Shown: positions 22,498 through 33,177 of the stretch, one piece after another
Layout: each line of letters starts with the position of its first letter
Numbering within the stretch: position 1 is the first letter of the stretch
NCBI GenBank assembly: GCA_030686995.1
Contig: CM060709.1
Span: 14,158,872 to 14,222,871 of the forward strand
DNA from: Artemisia argyi
Lineage: Eukaryota; Streptophyta; Magnoliopsida; Asterales; Asteraceae
Reading direction: 5' to 3'
DNA length: 64,000 bases
Translations under genes and position numbers: made by a program
Notes under the pieces: generated by a model
What the model saw: the letters and a program-made list of their open reading frames with translations, nothing else
What the model was told of the DNA's origin: nothing
The model's database searches: none

Positions 22498-23678
22498 TTA
22501 TGCTTTCTGAATATTAGCTAGTTGGAAAAACGCGCCTTGCTTGTTCTTGAGCTGATTATACGTTCCTTGTTCCACAACTTTGCCTTCAGAAACAAATGCA
22601 ATCGAGTCAAGGTTCCGAATGGTGTTAAGTCTGTGTGCTACAACGACCGTTGTTCTGCCAACCATTATCCGATCCAATGCCTCTTGAACTACTTGCTCTG
22701 ATTGAACGTCAAGGGCGCTTGTAGCCTCGTCCAATAGTAGTATTGTTGGGTCACGAATGATGGCTCTAGCTATCGCAATTCTTTGTTTTTGTCCTCCTGA
22801 TAGTTGTACTCCTCGTTCTCCACATTCTGTCTCGTATCCATCTTTAAGTGATCTATAAAAAGAAAAATTACAAAACTTAGTAATAAATAAGTGATCCTAA
22901 ATTTGTAATAGGATGAGATCAATATTTTATATGGTAGTATACTTACGAGATAAAAGTATGAGCATTTGCAGCTTTAGCAGCCTCAATGAACTCTTTTTCA
23001 GATGCATCTAGCTTCCCAAAAATGATATTGTCACGAATTGTGCCTGAATGAAGGACGATTCTTGGTTTACGAGTGCCATATGCCTTCTGTACCATTCAAT
23101 GTTTAGCATTCGTATGTCCACTTTATCACCTTAACTGTCCCTCTATCTGTATCGTAGAATCTTCGGATCAAGGCTATTACTGTAGACTTCCCACACCCGC
23201 TTTTCCCAACCAATCCAATGTTTGTTCTGGGATTCACTTCTAAGTAAAACTCCCGTAAAATTGGGGTCTTGGGTCAGCCTGGGTACGCAAAATCGACCTT
23301 TTTTATTTCTATTCCTCCACTTAGTTTTTCCAACTTCACTCCACTGGTTCCATTTCCATCCTGTATGCCGCTGATACAAGACTCCCAACAAATGCTTGTT
23401 TCCATTTGGGCGAGTTTAACGAAATTAATCGAGAAATATATAGGTGGAATGTGGTTTGATGACGATAAGGATTGTGAGTCGTTGAAAGTTGCTGGTGAAT
23501 CGAATATGGCTGGGCTTGATTTTGTAGTACTACTTCTTGCAGATAAATTGTCTTTGAAGTTTCACTAATTGAGCATAGTGACCTGTGTTGCTATTGACCA
23601 GTGCTCGATTACACTATCTTCGCTTATAACAGCAATCGCATCTGCATTTCGTATCATTGCTAGCTTGTGTGCAACCAC
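22498..23678 (-). pseudogene. ABCB (MDR/P-glycoprotein-type) transporter, C-terminal fragment, copy 1
   Basis: Full ABCB proteins are plasma-membrane exporters with two membrane domains and two nucleotide-binding domains (NBD). Here, on the minus strand, I read an H-loop remnant of NBD1 (VVAHKLAMIRNADAIAV, with intron acceptor at 23,679-23,680), linker, the start of membrane domain 2 (WKQAFVGSLV near 23,395), then an abrupt join to NBD2: FAYPG, Walker A GKSGCGKST near 23,190, an intron at 22,853-22,946 with GT/AG ends, then LSGGQKQR, Walker B with [12 protein letters not shown]-loop VVVAHRLNT and stop at 22,498. Most of membrane domain 2 is missing. A stop replaces Arg near 23,275 and an indel shifts the frame near 23,055. 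The last exon (22,498-22,852) is intact. Confidence 0.85.
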
Positions 23679-24079
23679 CTGTTTCATGTTTGTTTTAAAA
23701 TCTTTTTACTGGTACTTCTACTTATAAAAATGGAACTTTACAACTCTTATTGTAATACACACAATGAAGCTCAACTATACAAGTAGGATTCACATCATAC
23801 CAAACACAAACATTGTTGTGACGATTACCAAGATTCTTTATTAGCATTTACACTACTTAATTGTTGCAGCATGATAATGTTGGAACTTACGAACTCATTT
23901 TATATATCTGTATCTTGTTCCCACATCGGCTGGTGACTTAAATAAAAGTGTGTATATGAACACAAGTATCTTCATAGTATTTATAAAAGCTCTTACCCAC
24001 ATCTTAAAAGTAACTAGTTCATGTTTAGGATTTGGTTAAAGAGTTTTTTTAGCATGAAATTGTTTAGGATTTCTTTAAA

Positions 24080-24100
<21 letters not shown>
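23679..24100. other. Repeated intergenic/intron sequence of the ABCB unit
   Basis: TTACTGGTA...ACTTATAAAAATGGAAC, then TACAAGTAGGATTCACATCA, then TGTTGGAACTTA and CCCACATCGG recur near 28,915-29,170, 33,000-33,060 with 34,573-34,980, and 39,580-39,650. It is part of the duplicated host unit. Poly-T lies at 24,081-24,108. No coding sequence is seen. Confidence 0.6.
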
Positions 24101-24109
<9 letters not shown>

Positions 24110-24111
<2 letters not shown>

Positions 24112-24520
24112 CATGCAATTGGTATAATCGAAGAATTAATGTATTATAAGGCTTAAAAACGAAGAATGGATATTTCCTTTATTACTTTTTGGCATGAAAT
24201 CATTTATGAATGTATTATAAGGCTTGAAAACGAAGAATGAATGTTTTCTTTAATACTTTTTAGCCTGAAATCTTTTGAAATGAAGAATGAATATAACATA
24301 AGGCTTGAAAACAAAGAATGAATGTTTACTTTAATACTTTTTAACATGAAATCGTTTATGAAGATATTCGAAGGCTTGAAAAAGAAAAATGAATGTTTTC
24401 TTTAATACTTTTTTGTATGAAATTTTTAGAAGCAAAGAACGAATGTATATTATAAGGCTTGAAAACCAAGCATGAATGTTTTCTTTAATATTATACGGCT
24501 TGAAACTAGTCACTAGGCTA
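24110..24520. repeat. Minisatellite of about 85-95 bp, about five diverged copies
   Basis: GCATGAAATC, then TGTATTATAAGGCTTGAAAACGA-like text, then AATGTTTTCTTTAATAC repeats across the stretch. A related array lies at about 29,330-29,770 in the second host unit. Confidence 0.65.
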
Positions 24521-24624
24521 TTTGAGCCTGAGCATGAAAAATATGTTATAAGCTTGAGCTCAAGCTTTGCACATTAATGATCCTTTGAAATGTTTAAGAA
24601 ACGTGGGCAACGAGTCTTAAAAAT

Positions 24625-25232
24625 AAATAAGCCTTGTACCCGCGCGTTGCAATTGCGGATAAACATGTAATTAATTTTTCCAACGATAAACAATCAAAGC
24701 TCGTAAAAAAAATGGCACACGTCTTTGATTAATTGTTTACCTAATGATATTTGTTTTACAATTTTAAGGAGTACAAGTTTGATGTAAATGTACAAATACT
24801 TTAAGCCAATATATATATGTTACATTGATAATAAAAATATATATAATATATATTACATTATACAGTATTTGAGATTTTTTATAAAATGAAGTATTAAAAT
24901 TTTAAGACAAAAACATTACTATAAAAGAAAAATTAGAAAATTAATGTAAAATTTAAAAATTTAAGTCTCATTTAAACGATATAATAACTTCTTCCAATAA
25001 TATATATTTTTTTTAATAAAATTGTTTATAAGAAAAGCTCACTAAACTTATAACCACCAATTGAATGCTAAAATTTAAAAAATTAAAGTGCTAACTATAT
25101 ATATCTACTACGTTATAAAGTATTTTTGACATGATAAATAGAAAGGTTTAAAATGAAAAAATATTTACTCGCTATAAAAATAGTCACCGAGTACCCGCCG
25201 CCATATTGCGCGGGTACCCCTCTAGTAGTCAT
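24625..25232. mobile_element. Possible MITE with GTACCCGCGC inverted ends
   Basis: The left end reads TTGTACCCGCGCGTTGC near 24,633. The right end, in reverse complement, reads CTAGAGGGGTACCCGCGC near 25,227. The interior is AT-rich and non-coding. A partial relative starts near 29,900 (CTAGCCAGATACTCGCACGTTG). The superfamily is not certain. Confidence 0.45.
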
Positions 25233-25555
25233 AATAAACCCAGGTAACCCCAAAAAAAAGTTTCAAAAATGAAACTTTACAACTCTTTTTGAATCAATTA
25301 TACAAGTAGGATTCACATCATAACAAACACAAACATTTACAAGTAGTTATACAAACATTTTACTTGTAGTTATAAAAATGAAACTTTACAACTCTTTTTG
25401 AATCAATTATACAAGTAGGATTCACATCATAACAAACACAAACAACTCTTTTTGAAACTTTACAACTACCCAGGTAACCCCAAAAAAAAGTTTCAAAAAT
25501 GAAACTTTACAACTCTTTTTGAATCAATTATACAAGTAGGATTCACATCATAAAT
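25232..25555. repeat. Local duplications of a 90-110 bp segment
   Basis: AAAATGAAACTTTACAACTC followed by TTTTTGAATCAATTATACAA and GTAGGATTCACATCATAA occurs three times, at about 25,266, 25,375 and 25,497. Two copies are preceded by the same CCCAGGTAACCCC. Confidence 0.75.
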
Positions 25556-26077
25556 GAATATTCACGTTATTATCATTTATCTTATGAGAGATGATATGGT
25601 TAGTTGTCCAGTAACAAGTAAAGAATAGGAAATTTGATTTGATGTACATGGAGGCTTTTTATTTGTACACAAATCTGACATTAAATGACATTTATGCCCC
25701 CGTCTTTTTTCATTCTTTTTCTCTGTTTATTTTCTTTATGTATGTTCTAATAAACATTATAGTATTATTATTATACCACCAAAAACCATTACAAAGTACT
25801 TCTTCCTATTCCAAATATAATAACAATTAAAATTTAAAAGCTTAATTTCATAAACATGTCATGAGAGAACCATAAAGGATCTAAACAATAACATTTACTA
25901 TATCGTTCGTGTGTGTTTTTCCTCACTGTCTATTTAGGGTAAAAAAAGATATCATCAAATCACAAGAAAGAAACTAGCGTGGTTGCATAACAGTCTTATA
26001 ATTTGTAACTTGAAACCCATCTTGGAATAGTGTGAAATTGGGAAGATATGGGAGTGAATTTTTTTTGAAGAAACAAT

Positions 26078-26110
<33 letters not shown>

Positions 26111-27265
26111 CTCACAAAAAATCGACCATTTGTGTTTAGTTGGTTAGCACCACAAACCAACAATTGAAGTAATCCGCAGTTGGAGGTTACGGGATGCCGG
26201 ATGCGGACAACTGCCGGAAATTTTCTCTCTTTTAGGATGACAACAAGTTGCAAAAATAAAGTGAAAGCTTCAAAAAGTATGAAAAAAACATAGGAATCAA
26301 AGAAGAAAATGTTTTCCTATGATAGAAGTGTGAATTTTCAGAGAAAATTAATCAATTTAGAGTGAGAAAATGGGTTTGAGGGATTCAAGGAGATGAAGAT
26401 GACTTTTGGTAAGTTAAGAATGGTATAGATGTCATTTCCACCTAGTTTTCCGTGTGCTAATAAATACAGTCCGTGTACATATCATTTCCCGTATCTTATA
26501 TAAGATTCAATGATCTCTAGAAAGGTAGGAAAGTTCATAATCCATACGCACTTGTGCATGATTTAATTATGCGGATTCATAATTTGTACTTATATCGACA
26601 AAATTTTGACATAGCTACAAGGAGAAATGAATATGTAGCAAGGTTAATCTATTATAATAGGGTGCATAACGTTACTATTGTTGAATCTAAAAAAAATAAA
26701 ATAAAAATAAAACTAGATAAAGTTGAACCGAAAATAAGCGGACGCCACGTGTGCTTCTTCGAATTCGTGTTTTATAGGTTTACGTCCTATAGACCCGACA
26801 TCATGGTGTAAGTAGAAGACGAGTGTTGGGTCTATAGAACATTGTTTCAAGTATGACTAGTTGGGGTCTCGCGGGTATTTGTTGAGTTTTGGTTCAAGTA
26901 CGACGTTGTTGGGGTCTCGCGGTCTTCTACCAACATAATAGCATCAGGTCCCGTGAACAAGTTACAATTCAATAATAAAAGCCGATATGTACAAGTAGGA
27001 TTGACATATAAACTCTTCCAATTGATGTCTAAAAATGCACACTTCTGAATGTTTGATTACACAAGATCACTTCATAACACAATCATTGTTGTGATGCTTA
27101 TCAAGATTCTTACTTAACGGTTACTTAAATGTTACAACATGGTAATGTTGGAACTTATGAACTTATTTAATATATATGTTGCAAATTTCCCACATCGGTT
27201 GGTGACTAAACTGAAAGTATGTATATCAGTACAAGTAGCTTTTTAATTTATAAGGATAGTGTCAC
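25556..27265. other. AT-rich intergenic sequence, no gene seen
   Basis: Part of it (26,500-26,680) matches 30,270-30,450 of the next host unit. A poly-T run sits at 26,080-26,110. The phrase TTGGGGTCTCGCGG occurs twice near 26,870-26,920. Short ORFs do not resemble known proteins. Confidence 0.55.
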
Positions 27266-27267
27266 AA

Positions 27268-27525
27268 ATACATCACAAGAGTATTTATGTTTATGTATTT
27301 GTATACCATTCCTTTTTCCAAAAAACAAATTCAAATTCATGATAAATAGTGATCTAGAATCAGTTAAACTTAACCAAGCATTAAGTTTTTCCAAAAAATA
27401 CATCACAAGAGTATTTATGTTTATGTATTTGTATACCATTCCTTTTTCCAAAAAACAAATTCAAATTCATGATAAATAGTGATCTAGAATCAGTTAAACT
27501 TAACCAAGCATTAAGTTTTTGTTAA
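27268..27525. repeat. Perfect tandem duplication, 130-bp period
   Basis: The text from CATCACAAGAGTATTTATG (27,271) to CATTAAGTTTTT is repeated at 27,401 with no difference seen. This is a recent local duplication just before the ABCB copy 2 downstream flank. Confidence 0.85.
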
Positions 27526-27696
27526 ACCACCCTTTTGTACGAAACACGCTCGAACCACCTAGTGATTACATGATCAGAAGCACATTTCGCCAGGTATCAC
27601 GATTCAGGACACTCGTTTCCAAAGTTTACATATGCTTATGTGTTTACATATGCTTACGCTTGGTTAATATACATACATATAATCTAAGACAACACT

Positions 27697-28880
27697 TATG
27701 CTTTCTGAATATTAGCTAGTTGAAAAAAGGCGCCTTGCTTGTTCTTGAGCTGATTATACATTCCTTGTTCCACAATGTGTGCTACAACGACCGTTGTTCT
27801 GCCAACCATTATCCGATCCAATGCCTCTTGAACTACTTGCTCTGATTGAACGTCAAGGGCGCTTGTTGCCTCGTCCAGTAGTAGTATTGTTGGGTCACGA
27901 ATGATGGCTCTAGCTATCGCAATTCTTTGTTTTTGTCCTCCAGATAGTTGTACTCCTCGTTCACCAGATTCTATCTCATATCCATCTTTAAGTGATCTGT
28001 AAAAAGAAAAATATATCGGTTACAAAACTTAGTAAGAAAGTGATCCTTATTTATTATAGGATGCAATCAATCTTCTATATGGCAGTATACTTACAAGATA
28101 AAAGTATGAGCATTTGCAGCTTTAGCAGCCTCAATGAGCTCGTTTTCGGATGCATCTAGCTTCCCAAAAATGATATTGTCACGAATTGTGCCTGAATAAA
28201 GGACGGGTTCTTGGCACACGATTGTCATATGCTTTCTGTACCATTCAATGTTTAGCATTCATATGTCCACTTTATCTACCTTATGTATTGTACCTCTGTC
28301 TGTATCATAAAATATTCCACCGTACCAAAAATCCAACGCCCAACAAATAAACGTTAGCCCTTGAGCTGAACCAATTACACCTGCTAACCACGCCTTTTTC
28401 CAACCCTGGCGCCTCGGCCCATCTTGAGCCTTGTCGAAAATCTTTAACATGATACCCAAACTACCAAACGATGTCACAATACTATATTTATAAACTGTCT
28501 CAACCGCGATTTGAGTACTTTGGTTTTGATACTTTATAAAGTTAGCTGACATTGTGGACACAACACTTTTCTCATGTAGAAACAAAATATCATTAGTGGT
28601 TGAACCGCAATCATAACAAGTGCAAGCTTCCAAGCTACAACTTAGCCCATAACCATAGGGATTAAAACAACTGAAGCTGTTTGGATTAGCACTGACATCC
28701 TGTCGTGCTCGTTGAATGAGCTAAACTGGCTTTGAATTTTCACTAATCGAGCATAGTGACCAGTGCTGCTATTGACTAGATCGGTGTGGGACCCTTGCTC
28801 GATTACACTACCTTTGCTTATAACAGTACGTAACCGTGTCTGCATTTCGTATCGTTGCTAGCTTGTGTGCAACCAGCTCT
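27697..28880 (-). pseudogene. ABCB transporter fragment, copy 2, with internal deletions
   Basis: On the minus strand: NBD1 end (text ISKGSVIEQGSHTDLV), linker (YARLVKIQSQFSSF), part of membrane domain 2 (MSVLIQTASVVLIPMVMG, a stop, [54 protein letters not shown]), then a direct join to sequence just after Walker A (FYDTDRGTI), so Walker A is missing. NBD2 continues ([19 protein letters not shown]; intron at about 27,999-28,096; [24 protein letters not shown]). The last exon lacks about 19 codons after the H-loop compared with copy 1, and its end again reads [10 protein letters not shown]. Introns are retained, so this is a DNA-level duplicate and not a retrocopy. Confidence 0.85.
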
Positions 28881-28889
28881 ATCAACCTT

Positions 28890-30811
28890 ATATTGGCTTA
28901 TTTGTTTTTAAATCCTTTTACTGGTATTCGTTGTTTGTCATTATTGAGTTTTGACTTCAACTTATAAAGATGGAACATTACAACTCTTTTTGTAATACAC
29001 ACAATAAAGCTCAACTATACAAGTAGGATTCACATTATAATAAACACAAACATTGTTATGATGCTTGCCAATATTCTTGTTAACAATTACAGTACTTAAA
29101 TGTTGCAACATGATAATGTTGGAACTTATGAATTTAATTATTATATATGTATCTTGCAAATTTCCCACATCGGTTTGTGACTGGAATAAAATTGGGTATA
29201 TAAACAAAAAGTATTTTAGCCTTTCACCAAGGTGAACATCCAAATCTTAAAATATGTATGCGTTTAAGATTGGTTGATAGCTTTTTTGATTTTAAGCATG
29301 AACTTTTTTTTTTTTTTTTTTTTTTTTTTAAGCATGGAATCATTAAAAAGGAATTGAAGAATGAATAAAAAGGCTTTAAGCATGAACTTTTTTATTTTTA
29401 TTTTTATTTTATTTTTTATTTATTTTTTTTTAAACATGAAATCATTAAAAAGGAATTGAAGAATGAATGTATAAAAAGGCTTGAAAACGATGAAATAATG
29501 TTTTATTTAATACCCTTAGAGATAATTACATTCGTGAATGAATCTTTTCTTTAATACTTTTTAGAAATAATTACATTCGTGTTTAAGATTTGTTTTTAGA
29601 CCTCTTTTAGCATGAAATCGTTAGAAACAAAGAACGAATGTATTATAATGCTTGAATAAAAGAATGAATGTTTTCTTTAATACATTTTTGCATGAAATCA
29701 TTAAAACCAAAGAATGAATGTATTATAAGGCTTGAAAACGAAGCATGAATGTTTTCTTTAATATCATAAGGCTTAAAACTGGTCATTAGGCGATCTAAGC
29801 CCTAGCATGCAAAATGCGTTATGAGCTTGAGCTCGAGCTTTGCACAATAATGATCCTTTGAAATGTTTTAGAAATGTGGGAAATGAGCCTTAAAAACAAA
29901 CTAGCCAGATACTCGCACGTTGTGGCGGTGGGTACACATGTAATTAAATTTTCTAGCAATAAACAATTAATCAAAGCTCATGAAAGAATGCATGCGTGTA
30001 TGATTAACTGTTTACCTAATATAATATTTGTTGTAAAATTTTAAGGAGCACAAAATTTGAGGTAAATAGTACAAATACTTTAAGCCAATATATAGATGTT
30101 ACAATGATAATAAAAATTATATGTTATACTCTTTTGGGTAAAAGGTCAAAACGACCCGGTAAATGTAAAATTATATGTTATACTCATAATAAGAATTTAT
30201 GTTACTTTGATTAAAGATATGAAAGTTACAATATGAATATTCACATTATTATCATTTATTTTATGTAAGATTCAGTGATCTCCAGAAAGGTAGAAAAGTT
30301 CACAATCCATATGCACTTCTGCGTGATTTAGCTACGCGGATTCATAATTTGTACTTATATCGACAGAAGTTTGAAATAACTACGTACAATGAGAAAGGGA
30401 TCTGTGGAAGGGTTAATTTATTATAAAACGATTGAGATAAAGGCATAAATAACATTACCATTGTTGAATCTTTTTAAAAAATAATAATAATAATAAAATA
30501 CAACCTTCGTCCCTAAGGTTGTACCAAAATGGCTTGGTTAGTCTCAAATTCGAAATAAATAAACCAGACATCCCCAATGTCTCCCCATTGCTTCTCCGCT
30601 AGTCCCTTTGACCAACATCTGTTATTCAATGCATATTACACCCCTCACGTGTCTTCATGTGAGGCAAAATCGTCTTTTCAAAACTCCAAGAAGTAAGTAA
30701 AAAAAATGGTGATTATGCGATTACAAGCACATATCGAAGGTTTCACGACACTCTGTTTATCCTCAAGTTGGTAAAGTATGACCGTCCTTATGTTAATTCT
30801 CCATTTGATAG

Positions 30812-30859
<48 letters not shown>

Positions 30860-30960
30860 AAAAATTCAGTTAGTCTCCATTTAAGTGAAACTCTTCCTCA
30901 AGTAAGAAAAGTAAGGGTGTGTTTAGTTGAGGGAAAACGCTACTGTTTCCCACAAAATAT
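28890..30960. other. Second copy of the ABCB-unit intergenic region, no gene seen
   Basis: It contains the TACAAGTAGGATTCACA block, TTGGAACTTA, CCCACATCGG, poly-T runs at 29,307-29,329 and 29,388-29,430, the 85-95 bp minisatellite (29,330-29,770), a MITE remnant (29,900) and poly-A at 30,813-30,857. The order is the same as in 23,680-26,700, which supports duplication of a multi-kilobase unit. Confidence 0.6.
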
Positions 30961-31254
30961 TATTTGAAAAACAAAGAAACCAAATATCGCGTTCAATACA
31001 TACATACATATTATAACTGGCACGGGCACCTAATTTATTTCATGCTTATACTGATATATTTGTTTTTAAATCTTGAGAAAAGTCCAGAAAACATTCCTGT
31101 GATTTGGCCTTTGCTCGCTTTACATCCTTTTTTCTTTTTTTTGCACAAAAATCATCCCTGTGGTAGTAAAGTTGGCACAAAACCATCCTTCCGTTAGTAA
31201 TATCAGTTAATAAGGACTTACAATGCAAATTATTTTTCGTTATCTCCTAACAAA

Positions 31255-31640
31255 AGTTAAAATATTTGCATCGTTAGTCCTCATTGAGTTAAAATATTTG
31301 CATCGTTAGTCCTCATTGACTATAGAGTTAAAATATTTGCATCGTTATTCCTTATTGAGTTAAAATATTTGCATCGTTAGTCCTCATTGAGTTAAAATAT
31401 TTGCATCATTAGTCCTCTTACGTTTTCATTCGTTTTTATCCGTTTTCGTCCGTTTTTCTCATGTTTTTATCAGTTTTCGTCCGTCTTTATACCTTTTCAT
31501 CCATTTTTCTCATGTTTTTATCCGTTTCTTTCGTTTTTCTCACGTTTTTATCCGTGCTCATACACTTTTATTCGTTTTCATCTATTATTTTAGGTTTTCA
31601 TCCTTTTTTCTTATATTTTAACCGGTTTCATCCATTTATA
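31255..31640. repeat. Subrepeats within the foldback element
   Basis: AAAATATTTGCATCGTTAGT plus CCTCATTGAGTT is repeated five times at 31,258-31,412, and twice in inverted form near 32,757-32,812. It is followed by about 220 bases of TTTTCATCCGTTTT-type low-complexity sequence. Confidence 0.8.
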
Positions 31641-31705
31641 TATATATATAAAAACGTATGAAAACTTGACATTTGATAAAAATGTTTCTGAATCGATTTT
31701 AATTC

Positions 31706-32156
31706 ACCATCGCCACTGCCGCCACCACCCACCGCCTCCACCATCGCCACTACCGCCACCACCCATCGCCACCACCATCACCGCCGCCGCCACCACCACC
31801 GCCGCCGCCGCCACCACCACCACCACCATCACCACCACCACTTATAATATTTGTTCAGTGTATGGTGGTGGTGGTGGCGGCGGCGGGTGGTCGTGGGTGT
31901 CTGTAGCGGTGGTGTGTGGAGGTGGTGGGCGACGGCGGTGGTGGGTAGTGATGGTTGGAGGTGGGTGGTGGTGGCGATGGGTGGTGGGTGGTTGTGGCGA
32001 TGGGTGATGGCGGCGGCGGTGTTGGTGGCGACGGTGGGTGGTGGTGGGTGGTGATGGGTGGCAGTGGGTGGTGGTGGCGTTGGTGGGCGGCGGTGGGTGG
32101 TGGTGGTGGCGGTGGTGGTGGGTGTTGGTGGGTGGTGGTGGTGGGTGGTGGCGATG
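31706..32156. repeat. Inverted CCA / TGG microsatellite
   Basis: About 140 bases of CCA/CCG-type repeats (31,706-31,846) are followed, after a short AT-rich loop, by about 300 bases of TGG/CGG-type repeats. The two halves can pair into a long hairpin. The long Pro/His/Thr-rich or Gly/Trp-rich frames across it are repeat artefacts. Confidence 0.9.
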
Positions 32157-32236
32157 TGTAACACCCCGCCTTATAGACCACAATATTGTCCGCTTTGCCC
32201 GAAGGCTCACGACTTTGTTCTTGTGGCCCTAATGTG

Positions 32237-32299
32237 AAGACTTCCCGGCAGGTCACCCAAGCCAGTACTACTCTCACATGAGCACGCTTAACCGTATGG
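32237..32299 (-). promoter_or_regulatory. 5S rRNA-like Pol III promoter domain in Cassandra LTR (left)
   Basis: The minus strand carries GTTAAGCGTGCT (A-box region), GAGAGTAGTACT, TGGGTGACC (C-box region) and GGGAAGTC in the order and near the spacing of plant 5S rRNA. In Cassandra this domain is known to be conserved. Activity of this copy is not shown. Confidence 0.85.
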
Positions 32300-32573
32300 C
32301 CGATTAACCGTTCCACCACAAAACGCGTTGTGTCATATAAGGCGAATGTTAACATATATGTCCCAGCATCACTCCAAGTCACAGCCAATGTGGGATTTGC
32401 CTGGGGTATTACATTCACCCCCCGTAGGGACTCATCGTCCCCGATGAAGTTTGCCCCACATCCCGAACGGCTTGGAGTGGCTCTGATACCATCTGTAACA
32501 CCCTGCCTTATAGACCACAATATTGTCCGCTTTGCCCGAAGGCTCACGGCTTTGTTCTTGTGGCCCTCATGTG

Positions 32574-32636
32574 AAGACTTCCCGGCAGGTCACCCAAGCC
32601 AGTACTACTCTCACATGAGCACGCTTAACCGTATGG
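32574..32636 (-). promoter_or_regulatory. 5S rRNA-like domain in Cassandra LTR (right, 5' LTR)
   Basis: The same motifs occur as in the left LTR. This copy belongs to the 5' LTR and would be the one able to start a full-length transcript. Confidence 0.85.
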
Positions 32637-33070
32637 CCGATTAACTGTTCCACCACAAAACGCGTTGTGTCATATAAGGCGAATGTTAACATATATGTCC
32701 CAGCATCACTCCAAGTCACAGCCAATGTGGGATTTGCCTGTGGTATTACACGATGGCAACGATGCAAATATTTTAACTTAATGAGGACTAACGATGCAAA
32801 TATTTTAACTCTGGTTAGGAGATAACAAAAAATAATTTGCATTGTTAATCCTCATTAACTGATATTACTAACGAAGGGATGGTTTTGTGCCAACTTTACT
32901 ACCACAGGGATGATTTTTGTGCCAAAAAAAGAAAAATGATGTAAAGCGAGCAAATGCCAAACCACATGAATGTATTTTGAACTTTTCTCTTAAATGTTTT
33001 TACCGGTATTTAATTTCTTGTTTGACATTATTGAGTTTTGACTTCTAAAGTTCTACTTATAAAAATAAAA

Positions 33071-33126
33071 GGTTAATACACACAAATGTTACTAAAGTTT
33101 TCCAAAAATTTGTTTTTAGTTACTAT

Positions 33127-33177
<51 letters not shown>

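Larger units (their letters stand above)
32157..32750 (-). mobile_element. Cassandra-type TRIM retrotransposon, complete, TSD CGATG
   Basis: Two 257-bp LTRs (32,157-32,413 and 32,494-32,750) start TGTAACACC and end GGTATTACA. They flank an 80-bp interior with a tRNA-Met PBS (minus strand TGGTATCAGAGCCA, 32,478-32,491) and a PPT (CTACGGGGGGTGAA, 32,414-32,427). CGATG flanks both sides (32,152-32,156 and 32,751-32,755). The LTRs contain 5S rRNA-like sequence, which defines the Cassandra family. It encodes no protein, so it must be mobilised by other elements. I count about five LTR differences. Confidence 0.92.
31075..32989. mobile_element. MULE-like foldback element with about 190-bp inverted ends
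   Basis: The left arm (31,075-31,260) and right arm (about 32,805-32,989) are inverted copies, roughly 90% alike by eye. Both start GAGAAAAGT and include TTTGCTCGCTTTACATC and CATCCCTGTGGTAGTAAAG. The flanks are TTAAATCTT (31,066-31,074) and TTAAATGTT (32,990-32,998), a 9-bp target duplication with one mismatch, as for Mutator-like elements. The related empty site at about 28,901-28,925 (TTTTTAAATCCTTTTACTGG) has one copy. No transposase is present. The centre is simple-sequence DNA plus the Cassandra insertion. Confidence 0.75.

Noticed and set aside
31829..32547. Long Pro/His/Thr-rich and Gly/Trp-rich ORFs on both strands
   Set aside because: They are readings of the CCA/TGG microsatellite and run on into the Cassandra LTR. 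No protein family and no start context.
32157..32750. Genuine 5S rRNA gene
   Set aside because: The similarity covers only the internal promoter region and is flanked by LTR ends, PBS, PPT and a target duplication, so it is a Cassandra LTR.
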